From Labilithrix sp. (GTDB lineage: Bacteria > Myxococcota_A > Polyangia > Polyangiales > Polyangiaceae): 64,000 nt of DNA. Location: the NCBI GenBank assembly GCA_019637225.1, contig JAHBWC010000002.1, positions 62,001 to 126,000 on the forward strand, in the 5' to 3' direction. Positions 34,897-43,591 of this stretch are shown here, in pieces (positions within the stretch are counted from its first letter, which is position 1; every line of letters begins with the position of its first letter). A program made the position numbers and the translations under genes. The notes under the pieces are model-generated. The model was not told the DNA's origin, made no database searches, and saw nothing but the letters and a program-made list of their open reading frames with translations.

Positions 34897-36660
34897 ATGC
34901 GATTCCACCGGCTGTCCACTCTCCTTCTTCTGTCCGGCCTCGCGATTGTCGCGGCTCCCCACATCGCGTGCGGAGGCGGCGCCGCCGAGCAGCTCACTGC
35001 CGACGCGGGGACGCCTGCGGACGGCGCCGACGCTTCCGTCGGCCGCGCCGACGAAGATCGTCCGCTCATCCCGGCGTCGAAGGTCGACCTCCTGCTCGTC
35101 GTCGACGACTCGGCGTCGATGGGCGACAAGGCTCGCGTCCTTGCGAAATCGATCGGCACGCTCATTCGTGACGTGGCGAGGGTCGGAGACGTCCACGTCG
35201 GCGTCATCACCACCTCGCTCGGAAGCATGGGCGGCGACGTATGCTCGGCAGACAATCCGGCGGCCAACACGCGCGCCCGTCTTCAGACGAGAGGCCCCGA
35301 CGGTTCGGCGGTGCCGGGCGCAGAGACGGGCGTGCTCAGCTACACGGGAGGCGACGTCGAGGCGTTCATCACCTCAGCGGCGAACCTCGTCCTCGGGGTG
35401 GGCGAGAACGGCTGCGGGTTCGAGGCTCAGCTCGAGAGCGCTTATCGTTTCCTCGTCCAGCCGGACCCCTGGGCTTCCGTCACGCTCGCCGGTCAGAGCG
35501 CCTTCACGCTGGACCTCGACAGGGAAGTGCTCGCGCAGCGCAAGGCGTTCCTTCGAAGCGACTCGGCGCTCGTCGTGGTGATGCTTACGGACGAGGACGA
35601 CTCTTCGGCGGATCCGCTCTCCGTGAGCGGGCAGGGCTGGGCGTTCATGGCGAAGAACTTCCCCGGCTCGCAGGTCTCCCGCACCAGCGCGGCCCAGGGC
35701 ACGACCGCGCCACGCGGGACCTCGGTGTGCCAGACCGATCCGGCGAGCGAGGAGTGCACGTCGTGCGGATTCGCGGCGCTTTGCGACCCCACGGAGGACG
35801 CGTGTCGGAGGTTGAAGGCCGACCCGAGCTGCACGACCTCCGGGATGCCCGGAAAGTCCGGCGCCGGCTTCGACGGGTACCACGGTCCCACCGACGACGA
35901 GCTGAACGTCCGCTTTCATCGGATGAAGGAGCGGTTCGGCATCGATCCGCAGTTTCCGCTCCGCCGCTATGTCGAGGGCTTCACGAAGTCGGTCGTGCCG
36001 AGTCGAGCGAACGAGCACTCGGCGAGCGGCCCCTTGGGGATCGGACCGTACGAGGGCACGCCGAACTGCACGAACCCGATCTTCGCTGCAAACCTGCCCT
36101 CGTTGCCGGGTGATGAGCTCTGCGACCTCGAGCGCGGCACGCGCTCGCGCGAGCTCGTCGTCTTCGCGGTGATCGGCGGCGTTCCCGGCTCGCTCGCGAC
36201 CGACGCACCGGACTGGAAGAAGATCCTCGGCGAGGATCCGGACGCGTTCGACTTCCGCGGGATAGACCCGCACATGATCCAGTCCACGGCGCCCAGGCCG
36301 GGGCTTCCGCCGCCGTCCGACACGCCGGGTGACAACGGCACGGACCCGATACACGGCCGCGAGTGGGACACGTTGAAGGGGGACCTGCAGTACGCGTGCA
36401 CCTTCGCGCTGCCCACGCCGCGGACGTGCGATGGGGCCGCTCCCTACTGCGATTGCAGGCCTGAGGACGTCATCCGTCCGCCGCTCTGCGGGGCGACGCC
36501 GGGCGAGCAACTTCGCGCGAAGGCGTATCCGACGATCAGGCCGCTCCGCGTCGTCCGCGAGCTCGGCGATCGCGGCGTGGTCGGATCCATCTGCTCGGAC
36601 GACTACGACGCCACGATGACCCTGCTCGCAGCTCGGCTCGCCTCGCGTCTCGCCAAGTGA
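34897..36660 (+). CDS. VWA-domain lipoprotein
   Basis: This is a 587-residue lipoprotein with ATG 34897, signal LLLLSGLAIVAAPHIAC, a short Asp/Ala linker, then a von Willebrand factor A-type domain from about residue 60. VDLLLVVDDSASMGDKARV carries the metal-ion-dependent adhesion motif DxSxS, and VVVMLTDEDDSSADP supplies a later acidic loop. Many Cys and Pro-rich inserts follow. Long myxobacterial proteins of this type are surface-exposed and unstudied. It stands alone between the LamG gene and the recombinase promoter. Adhesion is inferred from the domain only. Confidence 0.85.
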   Translation: MRFHRLSTLLLLSGLAIVAAPHIACGGGAAEQLTADAGTPADGADASVGRADEDRPLIPASKVDLLLVVDDSASMGDKARVLAKSIGTLIRDVARVGDVHVGVITTSLGSMGGDVCSADNPAANTRARLQTRGPDGSAVPGAETGVLSYTGGDVEAFITSAANLVLGVGENGCGFEAQLESAYRFLVQPDPWASVTLAGQSAFTLDLDREVLAQRKAFLRSDSALVVVMLTDEDDSSADPLSVSGQGWAFMAKNFPGSQVSRTSAAQGTTAPRGTSVCQTDPASEECTSCGFAALCDPTEDACRRLKADPSCTTSGMPGKSGAGFDGYHGPTDDELNVRFHRMKERFGIDPQFPLRRYVEGFTKSVVPSRANEHSASGPLGIGPYEGTPNCTNPIFAANLPSLPGDELCDLERGTRSRELVVFAVIGGVPGSLATDAPDWKKILGEDPDAFDFRGIDPHMIQSTAPRPGLPPPSDTPGDNGTDPIHGREWDTLKGDLQYACTFALPTPRTCDGAAPYCDCRPEDVIRPPLCGATPGEQLRAKAYPTIRPLRVVRELGDRGVVGSICSDDYDATMTLLAARLASRLAK

Positions 36661-36700
36661 GGCCGCGGGCGGGCCGGAGGCGAGGCCATGCGAATCGTTG

Positions 36701-36729
36701 TTGACTACACAGATCTCCGTCGGCATACC
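36701..36729 (+). promoter_or_regulatory. Sigma-70-like promoter of the recombinase gene
   Basis: TTGACT (36701-36706), a 17-base spacer and CATACC (36724-36729) are followed by the ATG at 36738. The -10 ends eight bases before the start codon, which would place the transcript start at or just before it and leave no leader. The -35 is one base from consensus; the -10 is weak. Confidence 0.45.
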
Positions 36730-36737
36730 TGTTGTCG

Positions 36738-37472
36738 ATGAGCGGCCCTGAGCGCGCCCGGCGCGCGATCGCGTACATTCGCCTGTCGGATACGAGCCCG
36801 GAGCTCGCCGAGGGCTCCACGGAGGCGCTCGGAGCGCAGCGGCGGACGATCGAGGCCTGGGCCGGGCGCGAAGGCGTCGAGGTCCGAGCGTGGCAGCTCG
36901 ATGTCGGCGTCAACGGCGCCACGCCCATCGCCGAGCGACCCGGCCTCCTCGCCGCCTATGCGGCCATCCGCGAGCATCGCGCCGGCGTGCTGGTCGCCGC
37001 GAACGCCGATCGATTCGCCCACGACGAGCTCGTCCGCTGGCTCATCGAGCGCGCCGCGCTGGCAGAGGGAGCGGCGATTCACACGGCCGACGGCTCGCCC
37101 GTCCGGCGCGCCGAGCCCGCCGCCGTCGAGGCGCCGGAACAGAACGTGGGCTTCACCCGCGGCGCCGTCGACCTCGCTCGCGCCTACGATCGTGTTCTCT
37201 TTCGGTCACGCGTTCGAGCGGCGCTCGCCGAGAAGAAGGCTCGCGGCGAGCGCGTCGGTACGGTGCCGTACGGCTTCCGCCTCGCCGCCGACGGCGTCCA
37301 CGTCGAGCCGGACGACGCCGAGCAAGCGGTCGTCTCGAGCGTCCGCCGACTGGCCTCCGAGGGCCTCTCGCAGCGCGCCATCGTCGCCCACCTCGCCGAC
37401 CGCGGCGTCGCCGGCCGAACCGGCGCTCCGCTGAGGCAGACGCAGGTCGCGAAGATCCTCCGCTCGGCCTGA
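36738..37472 (+). CDS. Orphan serine recombinase
   Basis: This is a 244-residue member of the resolvase/invertase superfamily. The N-terminal catalytic domain has the nucleophile motif AIAYIRLSD and LGAQRRTIEAWA. The conserved DR-x-x-R motif appears as ADRFAHD, so one of its Arg residues is His. Residues 160-240 are a Recombinase domain (RGERVGTVPYGFRLAADG, LSQRAIVAHLADRGVAGR, QVAKILR). It lacks the zinc ribbon and long coiled coil of large phage integrases. An upstream TTG at 36732 is also possible. No attachment site, transposon end or phage gene was found nearby. It may be a relic or a small invertase; activity is uncertain. Confidence 0.85.
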   Translation: MSGPERARRAIAYIRLSDTSPELAEGSTEALGAQRRTIEAWAGREGVEVRAWQLDVGVNGATPIAERPGLLAAYAAIREHRAGVLVAANADRFAHDELVRWLIERAALAEGAAIHTADGSPVRRAEPAAVEAPEQNVGFTRGAVDLARAYDRVLFRSRVRAALAEKKARGERVGTVPYGFRLAADGVHVEPDDAEQAVVSSVRRLASEGLSQRAIVAHLADRGVAGRTGAPLRQTQVAKILRSA

Positions 37473-37543
37473 TCCGCGCGCCGCCGTCGTCGTCGAAGGC
37501 GGAGACGTGCTCGGTCCCTCGGAAGGTGCCGCTCGAGCGCGCG

Positions 37544-38416
37544 TCAGCGCCTCCACCCGATCGCGCGCGCCGTCACGTCGCCGACGCCGAGCTCGTCGAG
37601 CGTCTCCGGCGGGACCTCGTCCGTCGGCGACAGCGGCCGATTGCGCGCCATCGCTTCGGCGAACCGCTGCGGGTAGCGGGGCTGCCGATCCGGCTCCACG
37701 AGCCCCGCGGGGACGAGCGCGCGGCCGGTGGCGTCGTAGCTGTCCTCCGCGCCGAGCGTGTGCATCAGCTCGTGCGTGACGACGAAGAGCGTGAGGTCCG
37801 CCATCGTCTCGTCGAGCTCGACGTCGACGAAGCCGATCCGTCCGCCTTGCTCGCTCCGACCTTCGACGCGCGCGCGTGTCTCGTGCTCCGGTGGCCGCGC
37901 CGCGACGTAGACGCGTGCGTCGAAGTGATCGGGCACGACGCCGGCGCGGGGATCGATCTCGGCGAGCCAAGCGCGCATCGCCAGCGCATGCCTCGCGAGG
38001 TCGACCACGCCGTCGCTCGCGGGGACCGGACACGCCGGCGCGTCCGCGACGGAGCCGAAGACGCGAAAGCGAAACGGCGGCTCCGACGCTCCGCCGCGGT
38101 GGCGCGCCATCTCGCTCGCGAGCCGGGCCTCGAGCGCGGGCGTTCGATCGCGCAGCGCCTGCAGGGCGGCGCCGGAGACCGGGGCGGCCCCGGGCGCGTC
38201 GACGAGGACGATCGCGACGTCGAGGGTCCTGTCCCAGCTCGTGCGCGCGCGCCGGCTCCAGACGTCGCGCACGGCGACGAGGACGACGACGAAGAGCACG
38301 AACGACAAGAGCGCGACGCGCACGTAGAAGAATCGGCTCCGCGCGGTCTTCGCCACGCGATCGAATGTAGCCCACGGCGGGCGCCGCTCGCTCGCTTCCG
38401 GCTGCCGAGGCGGCAC
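37544..38416 (-). CDS. Membrane-anchored zinc metalloprotease-like protein
   Basis: This is a 290-residue protein with one membrane helix (VRVALLSFVLFVVVLVAVRDVW, about residues 32-53) and a periplasmic domain. VVTHELMHTLGAEDSYD holds an HExxH zinc motif followed by an Asp, as in small gluzincin/metzincin-like peptidases. PDHFDARVYVAARPP and the preceding strands build the N-terminal sheet. It starts with GTG at 38416, or GTG 38356 if shortened. It converges with the recombinase gene and diverges from the next lipoprotein gene across a short duplicated repeat. Its substrates are unknown. Confidence 0.75.
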   Translation of the reverse strand: MPPRQPEASERRPPWATFDRVAKTARSRFFYVRVALLSFVLFVVVLVAVRDVWSRRARTSWDRTLDVAIVLVDAPGAAPVSGAALQALRDRTPALEARLASEMARHRGGASEPPFRFRVFGSVADAPACPVPASDGVVDLARHALAMRAWLAEIDPRAGVVPDHFDARVYVAARPPEHETRARVEGRSEQGGRIGFVDVELDETMADLTLFVVTHELMHTLGAEDSYDATGRALVPAGLVEPDRQPRYPQRFAEAMARNRPLSPTDEVPPETLDELGVGDVTARAIGWRR

Positions 38417-38432
38417 CGCCTCGTCCTCCGAC

Positions 38433-38492
38433 GCGACGAGGTGGAGCGTCGTCGTCTGCCTTCCGCGACGAGGTGGAGCGCCGTCGTCTGCC
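38433..38492. repeat. Two-copy 28-base direct repeat
   Basis: The unit starting GCGACGAGGTGGAGCG appears at 38433-38460 and at 38465-38492 with one mismatch (T/C) and a four-base gap. A partial third copy (CCTTCCGCGACGAG) begins near 38497. It lies in the divergent promoter region and probably arose by slipped-strand duplication. Confidence 0.7.
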
Positions 38493-38572
38493 CCCGCCTT
38501 CCGCGACGAGCGTGTGGATCAAGAGCTTCGTGGAACCGGCCGCACGTCCGAGGTACGATCTTCGTTCGAGGA

Positions 38573-39469
38573 ATGGCCGGCGCGATCTCACCAACCATGT
38601 CTCGGCGAGCGGCGCTGGCGGGGATCGCGAGCCTCGTCGCCTGCAGGACCACCTCGAGCGGTGAGGGCCTGCACGATCCGTCGACGGCCAACGACTCGTG
38701 GGCGGGCAAGGTGTTCGGCCGGCCGCCGGCCGCGGTCCTCATCAAGCGCGTCCAAGGCATCGTGCCGAACCACGATGAGGAGCCGTTCTTTCGGGGCTGG
38801 CAGATCGGCTGGCAGACGTGGTGGCCGAACGCCAGCCGGTCGGCGACACAGACCGAGATCTGGGAAGACCCCTCGGGCGAGAAGATCGCGATTTTTCGCG
38901 GCATAGGCCAGGTCGATCCCCGGACCGCGAGCTGGATCGATCGTGGACGTACGCGCGCCGGCGTCTGGGAGCTTCACGCTGCACGCCTCGGCGATCGCTT
39001 CCGGATGTTCGTCCTGCCGGACGGCACGTGGATCGCCGGTTGGGGCACGGTGGCGTTGCGGCTCTCCGGACACTTCGCCGCCGGCGCGTCGGCTTCTCCC
39101 CCGCGCGTCGACCCGAAGCCGACCGCGCTCTTCGTTCAGCAGTTCGCCCGTTCACCGACGTACCGCGAGGTCGGGATGTCGTCGGCTGCGCTCTATGCCT
39201 CCGACGAGATCCGCGGCGTCACGGTGGCGACGTACGGCGCGGCTCCGGGCGCCGAGGTGCCCACGACGCTCGACATCGTCTACTCGACCGCCGCCCTCGC
39301 ACAGGCGTCGGCACAAGACCTCAACCGAATCCGCGCGGCCAGTCGAGCCGACGGCGTCTCCGTCATCGACCAGTTCTTCCGCCGCGCCGTGATCGCGTCG
39401 GAAGGCAACGCCGTCGTCCTTCGGAGTTTCTTGCCCTTCGAGAAGCTCGTCTACTGGACGAGGGGCTGA
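38573..39469 (+). CDS. Lipoprotein with twin-arginine-like signal
   Basis: This is a 298-residue protein from ATG 38573, which has GAGGA directly before it; ATG 38597 is the alternative. The leader MSRRAALAGIASLVAC combines a twin-arginine-like pair with a lipobox ending in Cys, suggesting Tat export as a folded lipoprotein. The body has the pattern of a single mixed alpha/beta domain (FFRGWQIGWQTWW, DRFRMFVLPDGTWIAGWG, VLRSFLPFEKLVYW). No family or active site was recognised. It ends 39 bases from the convergent DUF1697 gene. Confidence 0.65.
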   Translation: MAGAISPTMSRRAALAGIASLVACRTTSSGEGLHDPSTANDSWAGKVFGRPPAAVLIKRVQGIVPNHDEEPFFRGWQIGWQTWWPNASRSATQTEIWEDPSGEKIAIFRGIGQVDPRTASWIDRGRTRAGVWELHAARLGDRFRMFVLPDGTWIAGWGTVALRLSGHFAAGASASPPRVDPKPTALFVQQFARSPTYREVGMSSAALYASDEIRGVTVATYGAAPGAEVPTTLDIVYSTAALAQASAQDLNRIRAASRADGVSVIDQFFRRAVIASEGNAVVLRSFLPFEKLVYWTRG

Positions 39470-39508
39470 CGTCTCGCGCGCCCGCGGAGGCGGCGCGATT
39501 CCCGACAC

Positions 39509-40066
39509 TCACGCCTCGGTCATCGCGAGGAGCTTCCGGGTCGTGTTCCAGTTGCGGATCGTGAGGCTCTTGTAGAGCGCCAGCTGCACGACCCGCGCGA
39601 GGCGGCTCTTCGTCGCCTTCGCCGCGACCCGCCGAAAGTACAGTGCGTGGGCGCCGGCGTGGACCTCGTCGACGCCGGGAGCGGTGGGTACCTCTGGGAG
39701 CGCGGCGTGTGCCGTGAGCGGAGGCTTCACGAAGAGCACGTCGTAGCGGTAGCGCTCCGGCTGGCTGCCGAACCCGCGCGGCGCCTCGGCGACGACGTCC
39801 GAGAGCTCCTTCGCCGACACGAGCACCACCTTCGAGTCGTACGCGAACGTCTTCGTGAGCGCGGCCTCGATCTTCTTCGTGAGCGCGGGCTTCTTGTCCG
39901 AACGCGCCTCGAAGACGACGTTGCCGCTCTGGATGTACGTCGTCACGGCCGAGAAGCCGAGCGCCTCGAAGGCCTCGCGCAGCGCGACCATCCTGATGAC
40001 GTTGTTCCCACCGACGTTGATCCCACGGAGCAGCGCGACGTAGACCACGAGCGCATGCTCGCGCAC
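39509..40066 (-). CDS. DUF1697 family protein
   Basis: This is a 185-residue cytoplasmic protein. VYVALLRGINVGGNNVIRM, FSAVTTYIQSGNVVF and SLTIRNWNTTRKLLAM are the conserved blocks of DUF1697, a family known from structures but without a proven function. It begins with GTG 40066 or GTG 40048; no ATG is available in frame. Family assignment is sure; role is unknown. Confidence 0.92.
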   Translation of the reverse strand: MREHALVVYVALLRGINVGGNNVIRMVALREAFEALGFSAVTTYIQSGNVVFEARSDKKPALTKKIEAALTKTFAYDSKVVLVSAKELSDVVAEAPRGFGSQPERYRYDVLFVKPPLTAHAALPEVPTAPGVDEVHAGAHALYFRRVAAKATKSRLARVVQLALYKSLTIRNWNTTRKLLAMTEA

Positions 40067-40313
40067 GACACGCGCGCCATCAAGTCGCTCGCTCGCCCTT
40101 CGAGTCGCGCGCTCGCGTATCCGGCCGCTCCCCTCGAGCTCGACGGCCGAAGCGCCCTTGCGGTCATGAGTCGCCGCGCCTCGAACCGCGGCGCGAGCGC
40201 CGCCGGCAGTGCGTCAATAGTCATTTCTTCATCGGGAGGCTGCACACGTCTGACACGAATAGGCGCCGCTTCCCAGCCGCGTAGTGGCGATAGAGCCTAA
40301 GTGGTTTCCGCAG

Positions 40314-40342
40314 TTGACACGGTGCGCCGCGTTATCGATTCT
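40314..40342 (+). promoter_or_regulatory. Promoter with perfect TTGACA before the LuxR mini-protein
   Basis: TTGACA (40314-40319), a 17-base spacer and GATTCT (40337-40342) precede the ATG at 40350. Seven bases separate the -10 from the start codon, predicting a leaderless or nearly leaderless transcript. The -35 is perfect; the -10 keeps the important A2 and T6. It supports ATG 40350 over the GTG at 40284, which lies upstream of the promoter. Confidence 0.5.
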
Positions 40343-40349
40343 CAAGAAG

Positions 40350-40622
40350 ATGCGTGCGCGCCGTGTTCTCGTGAGCGGTCGGCCTCACGTATTGCTCACG
40401 ATCCCGCTACGGAATGATCCGGCCGTGAGCACGCTCACCGCCGCGGAGCGCGCCGTGGCCCGCGCGCTCATCACCGGAGCAAGCAACGAGCTGGTCTCCG
40501 CGGCGCGCAACACGTCGGTGCGCACGGTCGCCAACCAGGTGCGCGGCGTGTTCGACAAGCTCTCGGTCGGCTCTCGAGCAGACCTCATCGCGCGTTTCGG
40601 CGACGTCGACATGGGGGAGTAG
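40350..40622 (+). CDS. Stand-alone LuxR-type HTH protein
   Basis: This is a 90-residue protein consisting almost only of a GerE/LuxR helix-turn-helix: LTAAERAVARALITGASNELV, then NTSVRTVANQVRGVFDKLSVGSRADLIARF. It has no receiver or ligand domain of its own. GTG 40284 would give 112 residues. The stop is four bases from the next start and the end of the gene carries that gene's ribosome-binding site (GGGGGAG), so the two are coupled. It probably binds DNA as a dimer and may be controlled by the receiver protein encoded next. Confidence 0.82.
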   Translation: MRARRVLVSGRPHVLLTIPLRNDPAVSTLTAAERAVARALITGASNELVSAARNTSVRTVANQVRGVFDKLSVGSRADLIARFGDVDMGE

Positions 40623-40626
40623 CTCG

Positions 40627-41346
40627 ATGCCGCGTTTGCTCCTCGTCGACGACGAGATCCTGATCCTCGAGGAGCTCGCCGCGTTCTTGACCCGCATCGG
40701 GCATGACGTCGTCGTCGCGGATACGCTCGCCCTCGCCGAGGCCGCGCTCGCTCGGGAGCCGTTCGGCGCGATGATCGTCGACGTCCGCATGGGCACGTCC
40801 ACGGCCGTGGACTGGCTCGCGTCGAGCGGCTGGGCGCTCCGCCTGCCCACGTTGCTCCTGTCGGGCATCGCTGATCTCGACGAGGTGCTCCGGGGGATCG
40901 TGGTCGGGGCCCTCGACTTCGTCCACAAGACCGATCCACCGGAGGCGCTCGCTCTCGCGGTCGAGAGCGCGCTCGAACGTCGAGACGAGTCGAGCACGCC
41001 GGCCCTCGATCTCGATCTGACCTCGCTCGAGATGGCCGGCGAGCTCGCCCCGAACGAGGTCCGGCCGGCATTGCTCGGAGGAAAGCTGCGCTACGTCGTC
41101 GAGATTTCCCAGGGCGCCGAGAGGCACATCCTGCTCGAGGAGCTCACCGACGCGGTTCCGCTCTCGAGCGAACCCAGCCGTGCGCTCGACCTGATGGCGC
41201 GCGGACATTCGGCCAAACAGATCGCGTTCGAGCTCGGAGTGAAGCCGACGAAGCTCTCGGGCATCGTCGAGGGCGCGCGGCGCACGCTCGGCTTTCGCGA
41301 TAGTCGACAGATGCGCCGTCTGATGGCGGTGCTCGCAAGGTCGTAG
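40627..41346 (+). CDS. Response regulator with degenerate LuxR-like C-terminus
   Basis: This is a 239-residue protein with a receiver at residues 1-118 (LLLVDDEILILEEL, Asp in AMIVDVRMG, Ser in LLLSGIADL, Lys in FVHKTDPPE), so phosphorylation looks possible. A linker and a C-terminal domain follow: ALDLMARGHSAKQIAFELGVKPTKLSGIVEGARRTL fits a LuxR-type HTH although the scaffold is diverged. It is translated from a site inside the preceding gene. The kinase-like gene follows after 46 bases. The three genes appear to be one regulatory unit. Confidence 0.85.
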   Translation: MPRLLLVDDEILILEELAAFLTRIGHDVVVADTLALAEAALAREPFGAMIVDVRMGTSTAVDWLASSGWALRLPTLLLSGIADLDEVLRGIVVGALDFVHKTDPPEALALAVESALERRDESSTPALDLDLTSLEMAGELAPNEVRPALLGGKLRYVVEISQGAERHILLEELTDAVPLSSEPSRALDLMARGHSAKQIAFELGVKPTKLSGIVEGARRTLGFRDSRQMRRLMAVLARS

Positions 41347-41392
41347 GTGTGCGGGACGGGGGGAGACGCTGCTGACTCGATATCTCGTATCG

Positions 41393-43477
41393 GTGGACAA
41401 CGAACGGGCACGACTCGTGCGCGAGCCGACCTCGCGAATCGTCTCGGTCGTCCTCGCCGCGCTCCTGCTCGTCAGTGCTCTCGCCCCGATCGAATCGCTC
41501 GCGATCGATCGATGGGACGCCGTCGCGACATGCGCGCTGGCGGCTGCCCTCGCGAGCGAGGTCGCGCGACGCGCTCGAGCGATACGGGTCGCACGCGTGG
41601 GGGTCGTCGCCTGGCTGGTCGCGAGCGAGACGGCGTTCGCGGTGGGGCTCGTGAGTGGGCGCTGGCTCGTCGCGGTGCTGTGCTCGATGGGATGGGCCGC
41701 ATTGAGCAATCTCCGCGCGTATCAGGACGAGGTCTCGAAGCAGGCGCCGGCGCCGTTGCTCGACACGACGGCCGCGTTCGTCGGCGCCGGGCTCCTGGCG
41801 ACCCGCTCGGCCCACGAAGCGGCCGTCCTGGTCCTGAGCTACCTTCCGATCGCGGCCGCGTCCGGGATGTGGGGAGGATTCGCCTCGAACCGACGCATCG
41901 GGCAGGAGACGCGCGCGCGGGTCGAGTCTGCGATCGCCCTTTCGCGCCATGCCACGCTCACGCGCGAGGCGGGGGAGCTCGGCGCGCTCGAGGCGAGGTT
42001 ACGGGAACGGCTCGTCGCGGCGCTCGACCAGGCGCGCCTGTTCCTCGCGACACCCACGACGGGTCAGGGCATGGACGGCCGCAGCGTGTTCGATTCACTC
42101 GACGCGCTCCGGGTCGAGCTCCGCGCCGTCAACACGATCGGACGGCGCGCCGTGTCGCAGGATCCGCGCGACGCGAGCTCGCCGCCGTCGACCTCCGCGT
42201 CGACGTTCGGCGTTTGGGTTCGCGACCTGCGCGCGTATGCGCAGGGCCTCTTCCTCGTCACGCGATACGACGTGCTCGCATCCGGGATTGCATGGCTGGT
42301 GATGTCGAGCGTCGGCGCGTGGATGCCCCGTCTCCGGGACAGCATCGCGCTGGTGCCTTGGATCACGTTGTTCGTAGGCGTGGGCGGCCTGCCGTTCATC
42401 ATCATCCTGGACCGCCGCGCAGTCCGTGCGGCGAGCACGGCGGGATTTCTGACGTGCCAATGGACGAGCGTGACGATAATGCAGATCGCATGCGCTGCGC
42501 TCGTCGCGTGCTCCGGACCGGAGGGCAGCATCGCCTATGTCGCTCAGTATTCCGCCATCATCGTCGGACAAGGCTTCCACTACCGGTTCTCGCTCCGAAC
42601 CCCCTGGGTGCTCGCGACGTCCCTCACCGGGCTCGTGGTCGGATGGTTCGTCGCGCGGGGTGACGTCCAACGCTCGATCGTCCTCACTACGTTCGTCCTC
42701 TCGATGCCTCTCGCGCTCGTGGCCGGAGGGCTGGCGCGCGACCTCGACCGTCTCGCCGAATCGACGCGCCAGGCGCGACGCGAGTGGGAAGCCCATCGGG
42801 ACGAGGAGGTACGCGCACGACTCCGGGACTTGAGCGACGCGCTCCGCGGTCTGTTCGGCGGAGCACACGACGCTTCGAGCCCCTTTCTGGCAGCCCGCTT
42901 GGCGGCGACACGGCTCGAAGGCGCCGAAGGACGCGAGAGCGCCGATCTCAACGGACGTCTGGCGGCCCATGTCGGGGAGGTCGCGCGGCGTCTCGAGAAG
43001 ACGCTCGCCACGAACGCTCCCCGCACGGGCGCGGCGGTCCCGGTCAGCGTCCCGGACGTCATGACTCCGCTCTTGCGCGCGGTGCGGGCTGGGATCGACG
43101 TCGCGACGGAGCTCGAGCCCTGCGTCGCCGACGTGCACGAAGGCGTCGAGACGCTACGGCGCGTGGTCGCGAACGTGCTCTCGAACGCGGTCGACGCCGC
43201 GCGTGAACGTGTGCGCGTCGCATGCGTTCCGACCGTCGACGGACACGTCGAGCTGGTGTTCGAAGACGACGGCGCGGGCTTCCATGAGGGGTACTCCATC
43301 CGCGCGTTCGGAACCGGAAAACCGAACGGCGTCGGCCTCGGCCTCTTCGTCGTCGACCGCCTCGCGTCACTCTCGGGCGGCGCGCTCGACCTCGGACGCT
43401 CGCCCGATCTCGGTGGCGCCCGTGTCACGATTCGATTGCTCGCGTCGAAGAGTCCCGCATCCGGCGAGGCCGGCTGA
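41393..43477 (+). CDS. Multi-spanning NarX-type kinase-like protein with His-to-Ser change
   Basis: This 694-residue inner-membrane protein has about five helices to residue 165, a cytoplasmic loop, and six more helices to about 450. After a coiled segment the dimerisation helix reads EEVRARLRDLSDALRGLF, where HisKA_3 kinases have the ELHD motif. Ser481 occupies the phosphoacceptor His position. HATPase_c is complete: NVLSNAVDAARE, EDDGAGF and GVGLGLFVVDRLA. It may bind ATP without phosphorylating its partner, or use another residue. The start is GTG 41393 by default; CTG 41372 has a better-placed GGGGGGAG site. A 14-base palindrome overlaps the stop. The role is probably to control the two regulators upstream. 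Confidence 0.82.
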   Translation: MDNERARLVREPTSRIVSVVLAALLLVSALAPIESLAIDRWDAVATCALAAALASEVARRARAIRVARVGVVAWLVASETAFAVGLVSGRWLVAVLCSMGWAALSNLRAYQDEVSKQAPAPLLDTTAAFVGAGLLATRSAHEAAVLVLSYLPIAAASGMWGGFASNRRIGQETRARVESAIALSRHATLTREAGELGALEARLRERLVAALDQARLFLATPTTGQGMDGRSVFDSLDALRVELRAVNTIGRRAVSQDPRDASSPPSTSASTFGVWVRDLRAYAQGLFLVTRYDVLASGIAWLVMSSVGAWMPRLRDSIALVPWITLFVGVGGLPFIIILDRRAVRAASTAGFLTCQWTSVTIMQIACAALVACSGPEGSIAYVAQYSAIIVGQGFHYRFSLRTPWVLATSLTGLVVGWFVARGDVQRSIVLTTFVLSMPLALVAGGLARDLDRLAESTRQARREWEAHRDEEVRARLRDLSDALRGLFGGAHDASSPFLAARLAATRLEGAEGRESADLNGRLAAHVGEVARRLEKTLATNAPRTGAAVPVSVPDVMTPLLRAVRAGIDVATELEPCVADVHEGVETLRRVVANVLSNAVDAARERVRVACVPTVDGHVELVFEDDGAGFHEGYSIRAFGTGKPNGVGLGLFVVDRLASLSGGALDLGRSPDLGGARVTIRLLASKSPASGEAG

Positions 43478-43591
43478 GCGGGCCCGCTCGAATGAAGTAC
43501 GCCCGCTGGAAGCTGTGACTCCAGCCTCCTCCATGATCGCGACGCCATGGGCGGATCGCGCGCAGGGTGCCAAAATCGTCGGCGAGCTGCG

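Noticed and set aside
38433..38510. Possible CRISPR array
   Set aside because: Only two copies plus a fragment with four-base gaps; there are no spacers and no cas genes.
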